Shown here one piece after another: positions 17,717 to 26,641 of a DNA stretch of 64,000 bases. The DNA comes from Caballeronia zhejiangensis (GTDB lineage Bacteria; Pseudomonadota; Gammaproteobacteria; Burkholderiales; Burkholderiaceae): assembly GCF_000698575.1 (NCBI RefSeq), contig NZ_JFHD01000003.1, forward strand, positions 310,001-374,000, in the 5' to 3' direction. Position 1 is the first letter of the stretch. The number at the start of each line of letters is the position of its first letter. Under the pieces are notes generated by a model, which ran no database searches, was not told the DNA's origin, and saw only the letters and a list, made by a program, of their open reading frames with translations. Made by a program: the position numbers and the translations under genes.

Positions 17717-18712
17717 TCAGCCTTTGCTTTGCGACTGCGACTGCGTTTGCGATTGCATCGGCGGTTCCGGCTCGATCGGCAACAGAAAGTCGCGGCTCAC
17801 ACGGCCTGCGAGATCGTTCACGCGCGCGAGGAAATCCACGAGATAAGCGTGCAATCCGCCTTTCAGGATGTCGACGATGCGCCCGTTCTTCAGTTCCGAA
17901 CTCAATTGCGCGGCGAGCCTCGCCGCTTCCGTATCCCGCCCTTTCGTCACGTGGCCGATCAACTGCTCCACTTCTGCGATGCTCGCTGCAAGGGAACGCG
18001 GCCAGTCGCCATAAAGAATCAGCAGCCCCGCCACGCGTTCGGGCGTAATGACATCGCGATAAACGCGGCGATACACCTCAAAACCCGATACCGAACCGAG
18101 CACTGCCACCCAATGGTGATAATCGAACGGCTGTGCGGAAGTATCCGCGCGCTGTTCCATCATTTCAAACTTGACGTCGAGAATGCGCGCTGTATTGTCC
18201 GCCCGTTCGATGAAAGTGCCGAGACGCATGAAATAGAACGCATCGTCCTTTACGAGCGTGCCGAGCTGCACGCCGCGCGAAAGATGCGAGCGGAACTTCA
18301 CCCATTCGAAGAACGTATAGGGTTCGCGCTCGAGAATGCCGTCGGCAAGCATGCGCTGACAGTCGAGCCACGTCGTGTTGAGCGATTCCCATAACTCGCT
18401 GTTGGTCGAACTGCGCACGGCCCGCGCATTTTCGCGTGCAGCACGCAAACAACTGACGATGGACGAAGGATTCGACAGATCGCGGGCCATGAAGTCGATC
18501 ACGTCGCGGCTTTTCATGCCGTGATGCGCGGCTGAATAAATTCCGCTCAATTCCGATATCGACAACATCGCGCGCCATCCCAGTTCCGCATACTCATCGG
18601 ACTGCGGCAAAAGCGAGAGCTGATAGTTCGCATCGAGCATCCGGGCGGTGTTTTCGGCGCGTTCGGTATAGCGCGCCATCCAGAAGAGATGATCCGCGGT
18701 ACGGCTCAGCAT
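17717..18712 (-). CDS. Alpha-E domain protein (DUF403)
   Basis: A 331-aa all-helical protein beginning MLSRTADHLFWMARYTERAENTA, the hallmark N-terminus of alpha-E proteins. The same motif opens the C-terminal domain of the fused protein at 10374-12998, so this is its free-standing paralogue. The C-terminus is Gln/Ser/Lys-rich. It lies 60 bases downstream of the free-standing ATP-grasp gene, and the pair would be one operon. Alpha-E proteins are thought to work with ATP-grasp partners; the biochemical role is not established. Confidence 0.88.
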   Translation of the reverse strand: MLSRTADHLFWMARYTERAENTARMLDANYQLSLLPQSDEYAELGWRAMLSISELSGIYSAAHHGMKSRDVIDFMARDLSNPSSIVSCLRAARENARAVRSSTNSELWESLNTTWLDCQRMLADGILEREPYTFFEWVKFRSHLSRGVQLGTLVKDDAFYFMRLGTFIERADNTARILDVKFEMMEQRADTSAQPFDYHHWVAVLGSVSGFEVYRRVYRDVITPERVAGLLILYGDWPRSLAASIAEVEQLIGHVTKGRDTEAARLAAQLSSELKNGRIVDILKGGLHAYLVDFLARVNDLAGRVSRDFLLPIEPEPPMQSQTQSQSQSKG

Positions 18713-18772
18713 GGGTGATCCCGGTTGTTTGTCGTTGTCTTTGGTGACGCAGCGCTTTATTTATGACTGACC

Positions 18773-20245
18773 TCAGCGCTCGAGTACCCACGTATCTTTT
18801 GTGCCACCGCCTTGCGATGAATTCACGACGAGCGAACCTTCCCGCAATGCAACCCGCGTCAGGCCTCCCGGCACCATTCGCACTTCAGTGCCCGATAGCA
18901 CGAACGGACGCAGATCGATGTGACGCGGCGCGATTCCTGTCTCCACATATGTCGGACAGGTGGAAAGTGCGAGCGTCGGCTGCGCGATGTACTTCTCCGG
19001 ATGCGCTTCGAGCACAGCACGAAACTCGGCAATCTGCGCCGCGGTCGAAGCCGGGCCGACCAGCATGCCGTAACCGCCCGCGCCATGCGTCTCCTTTACG
19101 ACGAGTTCGGGAAGATGGTCGAGCACATACTTCAGATCATCCGGCTTGCGGCACATCCACGTCGGCACATTGTTGAGAATCGGCTCTTCGCCGAGATAAA
19201 AGCGCACCATGTCCGGCACATACGGATAGATCGATTTATCGTCCGCGATGCCCGTCCCCACCGCGTTGCATAACGAGACGTTACCCGCGCGGTATGCACC
19301 GATCAAACCCGGCACGCCGAGCGCGGAATCCGGCCGGAACACGAGCGGGTCGAGAAAATCATCGTCGATGCGGCGATAGATCACGTCGACGCGCTGCGGC
19401 CCTTGTGTCGTACGCATATACAGATAATCGTTCTCGACAAAGAGATCCTGCCCTTCGACGAGTTCGACGCCCATCTGCTGCGCCAGAAACGCGTGCTCGA
19501 AATAAGCCGAGTTATACATCCCCGGTGTCATCACGACGATGGTCGGATTTTCGACTGCCGCGGGCGCGGCCGCGCGCAAGGTATCGAGCAGCAAGTCCGG
19601 ATAGTGCGCCACCGGCGCCACGCGATTGCGCGCGAATAGATCGGGAAATAGCCGCATCATCATCTTGCGGTTTTCGAGCATGTACGAAACGCCCGATGGC
19701 ACGCGCAAGTTATCTTCGAGCACATAAAACTCACCCTGCCCGGCTCGCACGATATCGATGCCCGCGATGTGCGCGTAAATATCGCGCGCAACATCGACGC
19801 CACGCATCTCGGGACGATATTGAGCGTTGCCGAGTATCTGCGCCTCGGGAATGATGCCCGCGCGAATGATGTCCTGCTGATGATAGATATCGTGGATGAA
19901 GCGGTTGAGCGCGTTCACGCGCTGCCGCAGGCCGCGCTCCAACGCGCGCCATTCATCGGCGGGGAAGATGCGCGGAATGACATCGAATGGAATCGTGCGC
20001 TCCGGAATGATGCCGGGCAGATCGCTCGTTCCGTAGACCGCGAAGGTTATGCCGACACGCCTGAAGTTGAGATCCGCTTCGGCGCGTTTGAGATCGATCT
20101 GCTGCTCGCTTTGAGCGGAAAGCCAGGCCATGAAATCGCGGTAATGCGTGCGTGGATCACCCACGCCGCGAAATGCCACCGCCGGCAACCCGCGCGCCTC
20201 CAGATCGCTGCGCTCGAACATCTCGTTGAAGAATGCTTGCGTCAT
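18773..20245 (-). CDS. Circularly permuted type-2 ATP-grasp protein
   Basis: A 490-aa predicted ATP-dependent carboxylate-amine/thiol ligase. It retains motifs that the fused copy has lost: ELVVKETHGAGGYGMLVGP (about 385-403) supplies the Lys and Gly-rich ATP loop. Other conserved pieces are RDIYAHIAGIDIVR, YVLEDNLRVPSGVSYMLENR, YFEHAFLAQQMGVELVEGQDL and VNSSQGGGTKDTWVLE at the C-terminus. I chose the ATG at 20245 (MTQAFFNEMF) with GGAAG upstream; the frame extends to 20359 without a good start. The alpha-E gene follows in the same direction. Probably the active ligase of the cluster. Confidence 0.88.
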   Translation of the reverse strand: MTQAFFNEMFERSDLEARGLPAVAFRGVGDPRTHYRDFMAWLSAQSEQQIDLKRAEADLNFRRVGITFAVYGTSDLPGIIPERTIPFDVIPRIFPADEWRALERGLRQRVNALNRFIHDIYHQQDIIRAGIIPEAQILGNAQYRPEMRGVDVARDIYAHIAGIDIVRAGQGEFYVLEDNLRVPSGVSYMLENRKMMMRLFPDLFARNRVAPVAHYPDLLLDTLRAAAPAAVENPTIVVMTPGMYNSAYFEHAFLAQQMGVELVEGQDLFVENDYLYMRTTQGPQRVDVIYRRIDDDFLDPLVFRPDSALGVPGLIGAYRAGNVSLCNAVGTGIADDKSIYPYVPDMVRFYLGEEPILNNVPTWMCRKPDDLKYVLDHLPELVVKETHGAGGYGMLVGPASTAAQIAEFRAVLEAHPEKYIAQPTLALSTCPTYVETGIAPRHIDLRPFVLSGTEVRMVPGGLTRVALREGSLVVNSSQGGGTKDTWVLER

Positions 20246-20675
20246 AGCCGGTCTTCCAAATGAAGTGCATGCCGGGGCGTCGATTCCCCTTCGCTCGTAT
20301 TTCTGGTTGCACTCGCAAACGCTTGAAGAGCCCGAAAGACGCGACGCACCCGACCGCATGGTACGTCGATAGGCGACCTCGAAGCGCGATGCTCACTTAT
20401 CCGTCACACCATTGCTGTGTGAAGCATCGATTGCGCGGGCAGCCCAGTGCCGATGCAGAAAAAGCAACTTCGATGCCAATGATTAAAGCGGTTCGCCTCC
20501 TTATATAAAGCACGCTACGAATACGCCGTCGCGATCTTTTGCACCAAAACAGCGCATCGCTGCCGGACAATGCACGTGCGCTGGATGAACTTCATGCTGC
20601 ATCGAGGTGCGTGAATGACAGAAGCTTCCTGCGGCGCCGGTATGATAGGCGTCTTACTGCACGTCAATCACGCTT
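20246..20675. other. Intergenic region between ATP-grasp and YceH genes
   Basis: About 430 bases between two divergent genes. I see no convincing coding frame. TATGAT at 20641-20646 could be a -10 for the yceH-type gene, but no -35 at proper spacing was found. It must hold the promoters of both flanking units. Confidence 0.5.
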
Positions 20676-21383
20676 ATGAACACGCCCTCTGAAGCCACAC
20701 CCCGTCCCGCACTGCGCGAACTCACGCCGCTTGAAGCCCGCGTGCTCGGCGTGCTCGTCGAGAAACAGCATACCGTGCCTGACACCTATCCTCTTTCGTT
20801 GAATTCCCTAACCGCGGGATGCAATCAGAAGACCGCACGCGCCCCGGTGATGAGCGTAAGCGAGGACGAAGTGCTGACGACGATCGATGGCCTTAAACGC
20901 CTGAGTCTCGTCATCGAAGGCAGCAGCAGCCGTGTGCCGCGCTTCGAACATAACGTGAACCGCGTGCTCGGCGTGCCGAGTCAGTCAGTTGCGCTACTTG
21001 CCACGCTATTCCTGCGGGGCCCGCAAACCGCGGCGGAGTTGCGCGCGAACAGTGCGCGGCTGCATTCGTTCGCGGATATATCATCGGTCGAGAGCTTTCT
21101 GGATGAACTCGCCGCGAATGATCCGCCGCGTGTTGTGAAGCTGCCGCGCACACCGGGCGAGCGCGAAAGCCGCTGGATGCATCTGCTTTGCGGCGAAGTA
21201 AGCTTGAGCGATATGCCTTCGCGCGAAACTCAAGGCGGCGAATCTTATTCCCTTTCCGAATTCGAAGCGTTGAAGTCCGAGCAAAAGCGCCTTGCTCATG
21301 AAGTCACGCAATTGCGCGCAATGGTTCAGCAAATGGCAGGCGAACTGGGCATCACGCTCGATCAATCGTCGCCCGATGCCTGA
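20676..21383 (+). CDS. YceH-family protein (DUF480)
   Basis: A 235-aa protein with the conserved N-terminus LTPLEARVLGVLVEKQHTVPDTYPLSLNSL and AGCNQKTAR, typical of YceH, a tandem winged-helix fold protein. The middle LFLRGPQTAAELRANS is the second winged helix and the C-terminal 35 residues look like a short coiled coil. It may bind DNA, but the family role is not known. The mnmD gene follows with three bases between, so they form an operon. Confidence 0.88.
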   Translation: MNTPSEATPRPALRELTPLEARVLGVLVEKQHTVPDTYPLSLNSLTAGCNQKTARAPVMSVSEDEVLTTIDGLKRLSLVIEGSSSRVPRFEHNVNRVLGVPSQSVALLATLFLRGPQTAAELRANSARLHSFADISSVESFLDELAANDPPRVVKLPRTPGERESRWMHLLCGEVSLSDMPSRETQGGESYSLSEFEALKSEQKRLAHEVTQLRAMVQQMAGELGITLDQSSPDA

Positions 21384-21386
21384 ACG

Positions 21387-22127
21387 ATGGAAGCGCCGCT
21401 GATTCCGGCATCGCTCGTGTTCCGTGACGGAACCCCGTATTCGCCGCGTCACGACGACATATATCACAGCGCGGCGGGCGCGCTGGCTCAGGCGCGCCAT
21501 GTCTTTCTCGATGGCAATGACTTGCCCGCGCGCTGGCGCGGCAAGCATGGCTTCACGGTGCTCGAGACCGGCTTCGGCATGGGCATCAATTTCCTTGCGA
21601 CGTGGGCCGCGTGGCTCGACGATGCACATCGGCCGCCGACGCTCGAATACGTATCGATAGAAAAGCATCCATTCCGCGCAGACGATCTACGCGCGGCGCA
21701 CGCGGCGATCATCGACGATGCCGCTATCGCGCCGCTGGCCGACGCGCTCATTCGCGCATGGCCTCTGCTCGAAGGCGGCGTGCATCGGCGAACGTTCGTT
21801 GCCGGCGCGGTCAGGTTGACGCTTGGCTATGGCGACGCCGCCGACTTCTTGCCACGCCTGGCCGATCATGGCGTTGCAGCGGACGCCATCTATCTCGACG
21901 GCTTTGCGCCAGCCAAGAATCCGGACATGTGGACGCCCGCCGTATTCGCTTCGCTGGCGCGCATGGCAAAAGACGACGCAACCTTCGCCACGTTCACCAG
22001 CGCGGGCATTGTCAAACGCGCACTCATCGAAAGCGGATTCGAATATCGCAAGCTTGCAGGCTTCGGCGGCAAGCGCGCGATGCTCGCCGGCATGCGAGCG
22101 AGTTCTCCGCGCGTCATAACTTCGTAA
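21387..22127 (+). CDS. mnmD: Stand-alone MnmD tRNA methyltransferase
   Basis: A 246-aa SAM-dependent methyltransferase corresponding to the N-terminal domain of MnmC. It would methylate 5-aminomethyl-2-thiouridine at wobble position 34 of tRNA to give mnm5s2U. Motifs: YSPRHDDIYHSAAGALAQ, the SAM loop ETGFGMGINFLATW (about 50-63), and DGFAPAKNPDMW (about 171-182). In the bifunctional MnmC a FAD-dependent oxidase domain follows; here the frame ends at 22127, and the following 260 bases hold no remnant of that domain that I could find. Co-transcribed with the yceH-type gene. Confidence 0.85.
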   Translation: MEAPLIPASLVFRDGTPYSPRHDDIYHSAAGALAQARHVFLDGNDLPARWRGKHGFTVLETGFGMGINFLATWAAWLDDAHRPPTLEYVSIEKHPFRADDLRAAHAAIIDDAAIAPLADALIRAWPLLEGGVHRRTFVAGAVRLTLGYGDAADFLPRLADHGVAADAIYLDGFAPAKNPDMWTPAVFASLARMAKDDATFATFTSAGIVKRALIESGFEYRKLAGFGGKRAMLAGMRASSPRVITS

Positions 22128-22385
22128 GCATGTATCGCGCGTTTTTGAAGGCATGAAATGACCAAAGCTATCGGCGATTCGTCGAATTCGGCGGACGCGG
22201 AAAGCCTTGCGTAAGCATCGATTGGCACAAGCCCTTTCCATCTCTTAGGCGTCCGGCAATAAAAGCGAATTAGTTGGATAATGCGCAGCCGTTCGCGGCG
22301 CGGCGCTCACTCCCATCGGCAGAACATTCGCGGAGGCCGCGCGCCGGCAAGTTCTTATCAGCGCCGATTCACGAGGAGAATAGCT

Positions 22386-22586
22386 TTGGAATCCGATAAC
22401 GATGCGCCCCGTGGCCCATGGCTTTGGGTTGCGCTTTTTATACCCTACGTCGCACTGCTTTGGCTGCCGTTCTATAACGACACACGGCCTTCCTTCGCGG
22501 GCTTTCCGTTTTTCTATTGGTATCAGTTCTTGTGGGTGCCGCTCACTTCGCTCCTGCTTTACATCGTGCACAGGGGCCTGAAATGA
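22386..22586 (+). CDS. DUF3311 small membrane protein
   Basis: A 66-aa protein with two membrane segments (WLWVALFIPYVALLWLPF and FFYWYQFLWVPLTSLLLYIV). The start is TTG at 22386, decided by GAGGAG at 22373-22378, seven bases upstream. Its stop overlaps the ATG of the sodium/solute symporter (ATGA), the standard arrangement of DUF3311 proteins with MctP-type transporters. It is probably an accessory subunit or stability factor of that symporter. Confidence 0.85.
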   Translation: MESDNDAPRGPWLWVALFIPYVALLWLPFYNDTRPSFAGFPFFYWYQFLWVPLTSLLLYIVHRGLK

Positions 22587-24064
22587 ACGATCTCACGCCA
22601 GTCGATCCGGTCGCGATGACCATCTTCATCGCATTCTTCGTGCTCGTGACCGTCGTCGGCTTCTTCGCCGCGCGCTGGAAGCGAGGCGATCTCACACAGC
22701 TTCACGAATGGGGCCTCGGCGGCCGCCAGTTCGGCGTATTGATTTCATGGTTTCTCGTCGGCGGCGATTTCTATACGGCCTATACCGTGATTGCCGTGCC
22801 GGCACTTGTGTATTCGGTCGGCGCGTATGGCTTCTTTGCACTGCCCTATACGATCATCGTCTATCCGTTCGTGTTTGCGGTGATGCCCAAACTGTGGAAG
22901 ATCGCCCATGCGAAAAACCACATCACGGGCGCCGATTACGTGCAGGGCGAATACGGCGGCAAATGGTTTCCTGCTGCGGTGGCGATCACGGGCATCGTCG
23001 CAACGATGCCCTATATCGCGCTTCAGCTCGTCGGCATGCAAGTTGTCATCAAGGGCCTCGGCGTGACGGGCGAACTGCCGCTCATCATCGCATTCGTGAT
23101 TCTTGCGCTTTATACCTATACGAGCGGGCTGCGCGCCCCCGCGATGATCGCCTTCGTGAAGGACATCATGATCTATATCGTCGTGATCGCGGCGGTATGG
23201 CTGATTCCTTTGAAGCTGGGCGGTTACGCGCATGTATTCGATTCGGCCGATCAATACTTCAAGGCGAAAGGTGGCCCGACGGGCATCATTCTCAAGCCGG
23301 GACAATTCACGGCTTATGCATCGCTCGCGCTCGGCTCCGCGCTCGCCGCATTCATGTATCCGCATACGATGACGGCCGTGCTCTCGTCTTCATCCGCGAT
23401 GACGGTGCGCAAGAACGCCATCTTCCTGCCAGCCTATACGCTGCTTCTGGGCTTGATCGCGCTGCTGGGCTATATGGCGATCGCGGCGGGCGTGCATGTG
23501 AAGTCGGCATCGGATGTCGTGCCGGCGTTGTTCGGCACGCTGTTTCCCTCGTGGTTCGTGGGCTTCGCGGCTGCGGCTATCGCGATCAGCGCACTCGTGC
23601 CGGCGGCGATCATGTCGATCGGCGCAGCGAATCTGTTCACCCGTAACTTGTGGCGTCCACTCGTATCGCCTGACATGTCATCCACGGCTGAAGCATCGAC
23701 GGCGAAGCTCGTATCGCTCGTCGTCAAATTCGGCGCGTTGCTATTCATCGTGTTCCTGCCGACACAGTATGCGATCGACCTGCAGTTGCTCGGCGGCGTA
23801 TGGATTCTGCAGATATTCCCGGCCATCGTGTTCACGCTCTATACGCGCCGATTGACCACGCCCGGCCTATTTCTGGGTTGGCTGTTCGGTATCGTGCTGG
23901 GCACCGGCCTCGCGATCTCGCAAGGCCTCAAGCCGGTTTATGTCGTCCATCTCGGTGATGCTTCGTGGCCGGTCTATATCGGCCTGATTGCACTCGTCGT
24001 GAATGTCATCGTCACGTATGTCGTATCGATCGTCACTCGGCGCAGCCTAGTGCCCGCTGCTTAA
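22583..24064 (+). CDS. Sodium:solute symporter (MctP-like monocarboxylate permease)
   Basis: A 493-aa transporter with about 13 hydrophobic segments. Features of the sodium/solute symporter family are WGLGGRQFGVLISWFLVGGDFYTAYTVI near the N-terminus and the ALVPAAIMSIGAANLFTRNLW segment near residues 355-375. Together with DUF3311 it matches the monocarboxylate (lactate, pyruvate, acetate, amino acid) permease MctP; the exact substrate is inferred from the family. It begins inside the end of the DUF3311 gene and is followed by a strong terminator-like hairpin. Confidence 0.88.
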   Translation: MNDLTPVDPVAMTIFIAFFVLVTVVGFFAARWKRGDLTQLHEWGLGGRQFGVLISWFLVGGDFYTAYTVIAVPALVYSVGAYGFFALPYTIIVYPFVFAVMPKLWKIAHAKNHITGADYVQGEYGGKWFPAAVAITGIVATMPYIALQLVGMQVVIKGLGVTGELPLIIAFVILALYTYTSGLRAPAMIAFVKDIMIYIVVIAAVWLIPLKLGGYAHVFDSADQYFKAKGGPTGIILKPGQFTAYASLALGSALAAFMYPHTMTAVLSSSSAMTVRKNAIFLPAYTLLLGLIALLGYMAIAAGVHVKSASDVVPALFGTLFPSWFVGFAAAAIAISALVPAAIMSIGAANLFTRNLWRPLVSPDMSSTAEASTAKLVSLVVKFGALLFIVFLPTQYAIDLQLLGGVWILQIFPAIVFTLYTRRLTTPGLFLGWLFGIVLGTGLAISQGLKPVYVVHLGDASWPVYIGLIALVVNVIVTYVVSIVTRRSLVPAA

Positions 24065-24077
24065 AGACTCGCGCTTC

Positions 24078-24114
24078 AACGATGCCTGGTGCTTTATCGC
24101 GCCGGGCATCGTTT
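24078..24114 (+). terminator. Terminator-like hairpin after the symporter
   Basis: AACGATGCC (24078-24086) pairs perfectly with GGCATCGTT (24105-24113), and inside it GGTGC pairs with GCGCC around a TTTATC loop. The U-tract is short (GTTTATC). It starts 13 bases after the stop. Confidence 0.6.
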
Positions 24115-24168
24115 ATCAAGGCAGTGATACCATCAGCGTCGGACCCTTTCCTCGACGCAACGCGTGTC

Positions 24169-25128
24169 ATGAACGCTAGCGAAAACACTCCAATGTCGTC
24201 TCCGATCGCGAACTCGGTTTTCGCGCAAGACAAGCTCTCTATCGGCATCACGCTGCCGATCACGCGCGATAACGATAGCGTCGTCGACTACAGCGAACAG
24301 CTATCGCTGGCGCGGCTGGCCGACCGGCTCGGCTTTCGTGCGCTCTGGGTCCGCGACGTGCCGCTCAATAGTATCGAGTATCCCGATCCGGTCGGACATC
24401 TCGACCCTTGGGTGCTGCTCGGCGCGCTGGCATCGAACACGGAACGCATTGCGCTCATCAGCGGCGCAATCGTGTTGACGCTCAGACATCCCCTTCATGT
24501 CGCCAAAGGCGCAATCTCCGTCGACGCCCTGTCTCGGCAACGCTTCATACTGGGCGTCGGTTCAGGCGATCGTCCACCGGAATACGCCGCGTTCGGCCGC
24601 GATCCGGATACACGGCGCGATCTGTACAGGCAACATTGGGAAACGCTCGCCGCTGCCGTCACCGTGCCCTCTCGCGTGATCCCCGATCATGCACCTCGAG
24701 GCGCGCCCGACTTCTATCTTTTGCCTCGCCATAACACTTCCATTCCAATGCTCGCCGTCGGTTCGGGCGGTCAGAGCGTCGACTGGATTGCGCGTCATTC
24801 GCTTGGCTGGATGACTTATCATCGCGAGCCGCAAGCTCAGCGCGGGCGATATAGCATGTGGCGTGCTGCGGTCGATCGCGCGACGTCCGGCGCTTTTCGT
24901 GCATTCGGCGTCGCAATGCGGCTCGATCTCAGCGAAGATGCGAACGAACCCGCTGTCGACATATCGCTCGGCTATCGCACGGGACGTCGCGCGCTCGTTG
25001 CGCTCTTGCGCGAGATGCGCGAGAACGGAACGCATCATGTGACGCTCAACATCACATCGGAACGACGAGCCGCGCGCGATATCATCGAAGAAGTCGCCGC
25101 ACATGTTCTTCCCGAGTTTCATTGCTGA
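24169..25128 (+). CDS. LLM-class flavin-dependent oxidoreductase
   Basis: A 319-aa bacterial luciferase-like TIM barrel that would use reduced FMN or F420-like flavin to oxidise a small organic substrate. Motifs: LARLADRLGFRALWVRDVPL, SNTERIALISGAIVLTLRHPLHVAKGA, ISVDALSRQRFILGVGSGDRPPEYAAFG. I chose ATG 24169; ATG 24193 is equally possible, as neither has a clear ribosome site. It is followed 26 bases later by the amidase gene in the same direction, so both may belong to degradation of one amide- or nitrogen-containing compound (inference). Confidence 0.82.
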   Translation: MNASENTPMSSPIANSVFAQDKLSIGITLPITRDNDSVVDYSEQLSLARLADRLGFRALWVRDVPLNSIEYPDPVGHLDPWVLLGALASNTERIALISGAIVLTLRHPLHVAKGAISVDALSRQRFILGVGSGDRPPEYAAFGRDPDTRRDLYRQHWETLAAAVTVPSRVIPDHAPRGAPDFYLLPRHNTSIPMLAVGSGGQSVDWIARHSLGWMTYHREPQAQRGRYSMWRAAVDRATSGAFRAFGVAMRLDLSEDANEPAVDISLGYRTGRRALVALLREMRENGTHHVTLNITSERRAARDIIEEVAAHVLPEFHC

Positions 25129-25154
25129 ATCCGTCTGCCATTCACGACATAGCC

Positions 25155-26627
25155 ATGACCGCACTCGACGCAAAGTCCGTCTCAACGCCCGATAAGGATA
25201 TTGTTTCGCTCGAAGCTATCGCGCTGACTCGAGCAATTCATGCGCGCGACGTCTCGTGCGTCGAAGTGATGAACGCCTATCTCGCGCAAATCGATCGCTT
25301 CAATCCTGTCGTGAATGCGATCGTTGCGATGCAGGATCGCGATGCACTACGCTCTCTCGCCGCCGAGCGCGATGCACAGCTATCCCGCGGAGAGAGCCTT
25401 GGACCTCTGCATGGCTTTCCACAAGCGCCCAAAGATATCCTTCCCGTCGCGGGAATGGTCACGACGAAAGGCTCTCCTCTCTATGCAGGCGAACTTTCGA
25501 AGATGGACGCCGTCATCTTCGAGCGCATGCGCAACGCGGGCGCGATATTCATTGGCCGCACTAATTCGCCGGAATTCGGCTTGGGCGGACATACCTATAA
25601 CCCGGTGTATGGGACCACGCGCAACGCCTTCGACCAATCGCGTTCGGGGGGCGGAAGCAGCGGCGGCGCGGCGGTTTCCGTCGCGTTGCACATGCTGCCC
25701 TTCGCGGACGGCACCGACATGATGGGCTCACTGCGCACGCCCGCTGCATTCAATAACGTCTTCGGCTTTCGCACGACGCCAGGATGCGTGCCGTATGCGC
25801 CAAGCGACGACGTCTTCTTCCAGCAATTCAGCGTCGCCGGGCCGATCGCGCGAACCATTCCCGATCTGGGACTATTGTTGTCGGTACAGGCCGGCTTCGA
25901 CGTCCGCGCGCCTCTTTCACGCAGAAACGACAAGCCCGCCGACTTCGCGAACGCGCTCGAGCGCGATGTGCGCGGCACGCGTATTGGCTGGCTCGGCGAC
26001 CTGAACGGACATCTGCCGATGGAAGCGGGTTTGATGGAGACGTATTTATCGGCGCTGCGTCACTTCGAAACGGCGGGCTGCATCGTGGAGGCTGCCGATA
26101 TCGACTTTGATCTCGACTGTCTATGGAAAGCCTGGATCGATTTGCGCAGCCTTACCTTCTCCGGCACCAATGCGCCGCTTTATCGCGACGCCGCCAAGAG
26201 AAAGTTGCTCAAACCGGAAGCGGTATGGGAGATTGAACGAGGTCTGAAGTTATCGGGAGAAGATGCGTCCCGTGCAATTCGCGATCGGACGGCCTGGTAT
26301 CAGGCAATCAATGCGCTATTCGATCGTTTTGACCATCTCGTGTTTCCTTCGGCGCAGGTCTTTCCGTTTGATGCGGACTTGGACTGGCCGCATGTTATCG
26401 ACGGCCGCGAGATGGATACCTATCATCGCTGGATGGAGACCGTCGTTCCGGCGACGATGGCATCGCTGCCCGCGCTAAGCGCGCCAGCCGGATTGGGTGC
26501 CGGCGGCTTGCCGGCCGGATTGCAAATCATTGGACCGACGCAAGGCGAACTTGGCGTATTGCAGATCGGGCTTGCTTATGATCGGGCAAGCGGTTTTTCC
26601 CGCGTGCGCAGTCCCTTGCTCGCCTAA
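25155..26627 (+). CDS. Amidase signature-family hydrolase
   Basis: A 490-aa amidase with the Ser-cisSer-Lys triad: Lys93 (APKDILPV), the Gly/Ser-rich loop SGGGSSGGAA with cis-Ser168, and nucleophile Ser192 in DGTDMMGSLRTPAAFNNVFG. It hydrolyses an amide to acid and ammonia; the substrate is unknown. The usual GGS before the nucleophile reads MMGS here, a small deviation. The C-terminal PAGLGAGGLPAGLQIIGP is typical. The frame is open upstream to 24858, but the ATG at 25155 gives the normal N-terminus. It converges with the H-NS gene. Confidence 0.87.
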   Translation: MTALDAKSVSTPDKDIVSLEAIALTRAIHARDVSCVEVMNAYLAQIDRFNPVVNAIVAMQDRDALRSLAAERDAQLSRGESLGPLHGFPQAPKDILPVAGMVTTKGSPLYAGELSKMDAVIFERMRNAGAIFIGRTNSPEFGLGGHTYNPVYGTTRNAFDQSRSGGGSSGGAAVSVALHMLPFADGTDMMGSLRTPAAFNNVFGFRTTPGCVPYAPSDDVFFQQFSVAGPIARTIPDLGLLLSVQAGFDVRAPLSRRNDKPADFANALERDVRGTRIGWLGDLNGHLPMEAGLMETYLSALRHFETAGCIVEAADIDFDLDCLWKAWIDLRSLTFSGTNAPLYRDAAKRKLLKPEAVWEIERGLKLSGEDASRAIRDRTAWYQAINALFDRFDHLVFPSAQVFPFDADLDWPHVIDGREMDTYHRWMETVVPATMASLPALSAPAGLGAGGLPAGLQIIGPTQGELGVLQIGLAYDRASGFSRVRSPLLA

Positions 26628-26641
26628 GCCTTCCCTTACCT

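Noticed and set aside
9481..20245. Anbu/proteasome-like subunit expected near alpha-E/ATP-grasp genes
   Set aside because: Every gene in the cluster was assigned to another family; no Ntn-hydrolase-like protein is present in the window.
22128..22385. Possible remnant of an MnmC FAD oxidase domain after mnmD
   Set aside because: No GxGxxG or oxidase-like motif in any frame of this gap.
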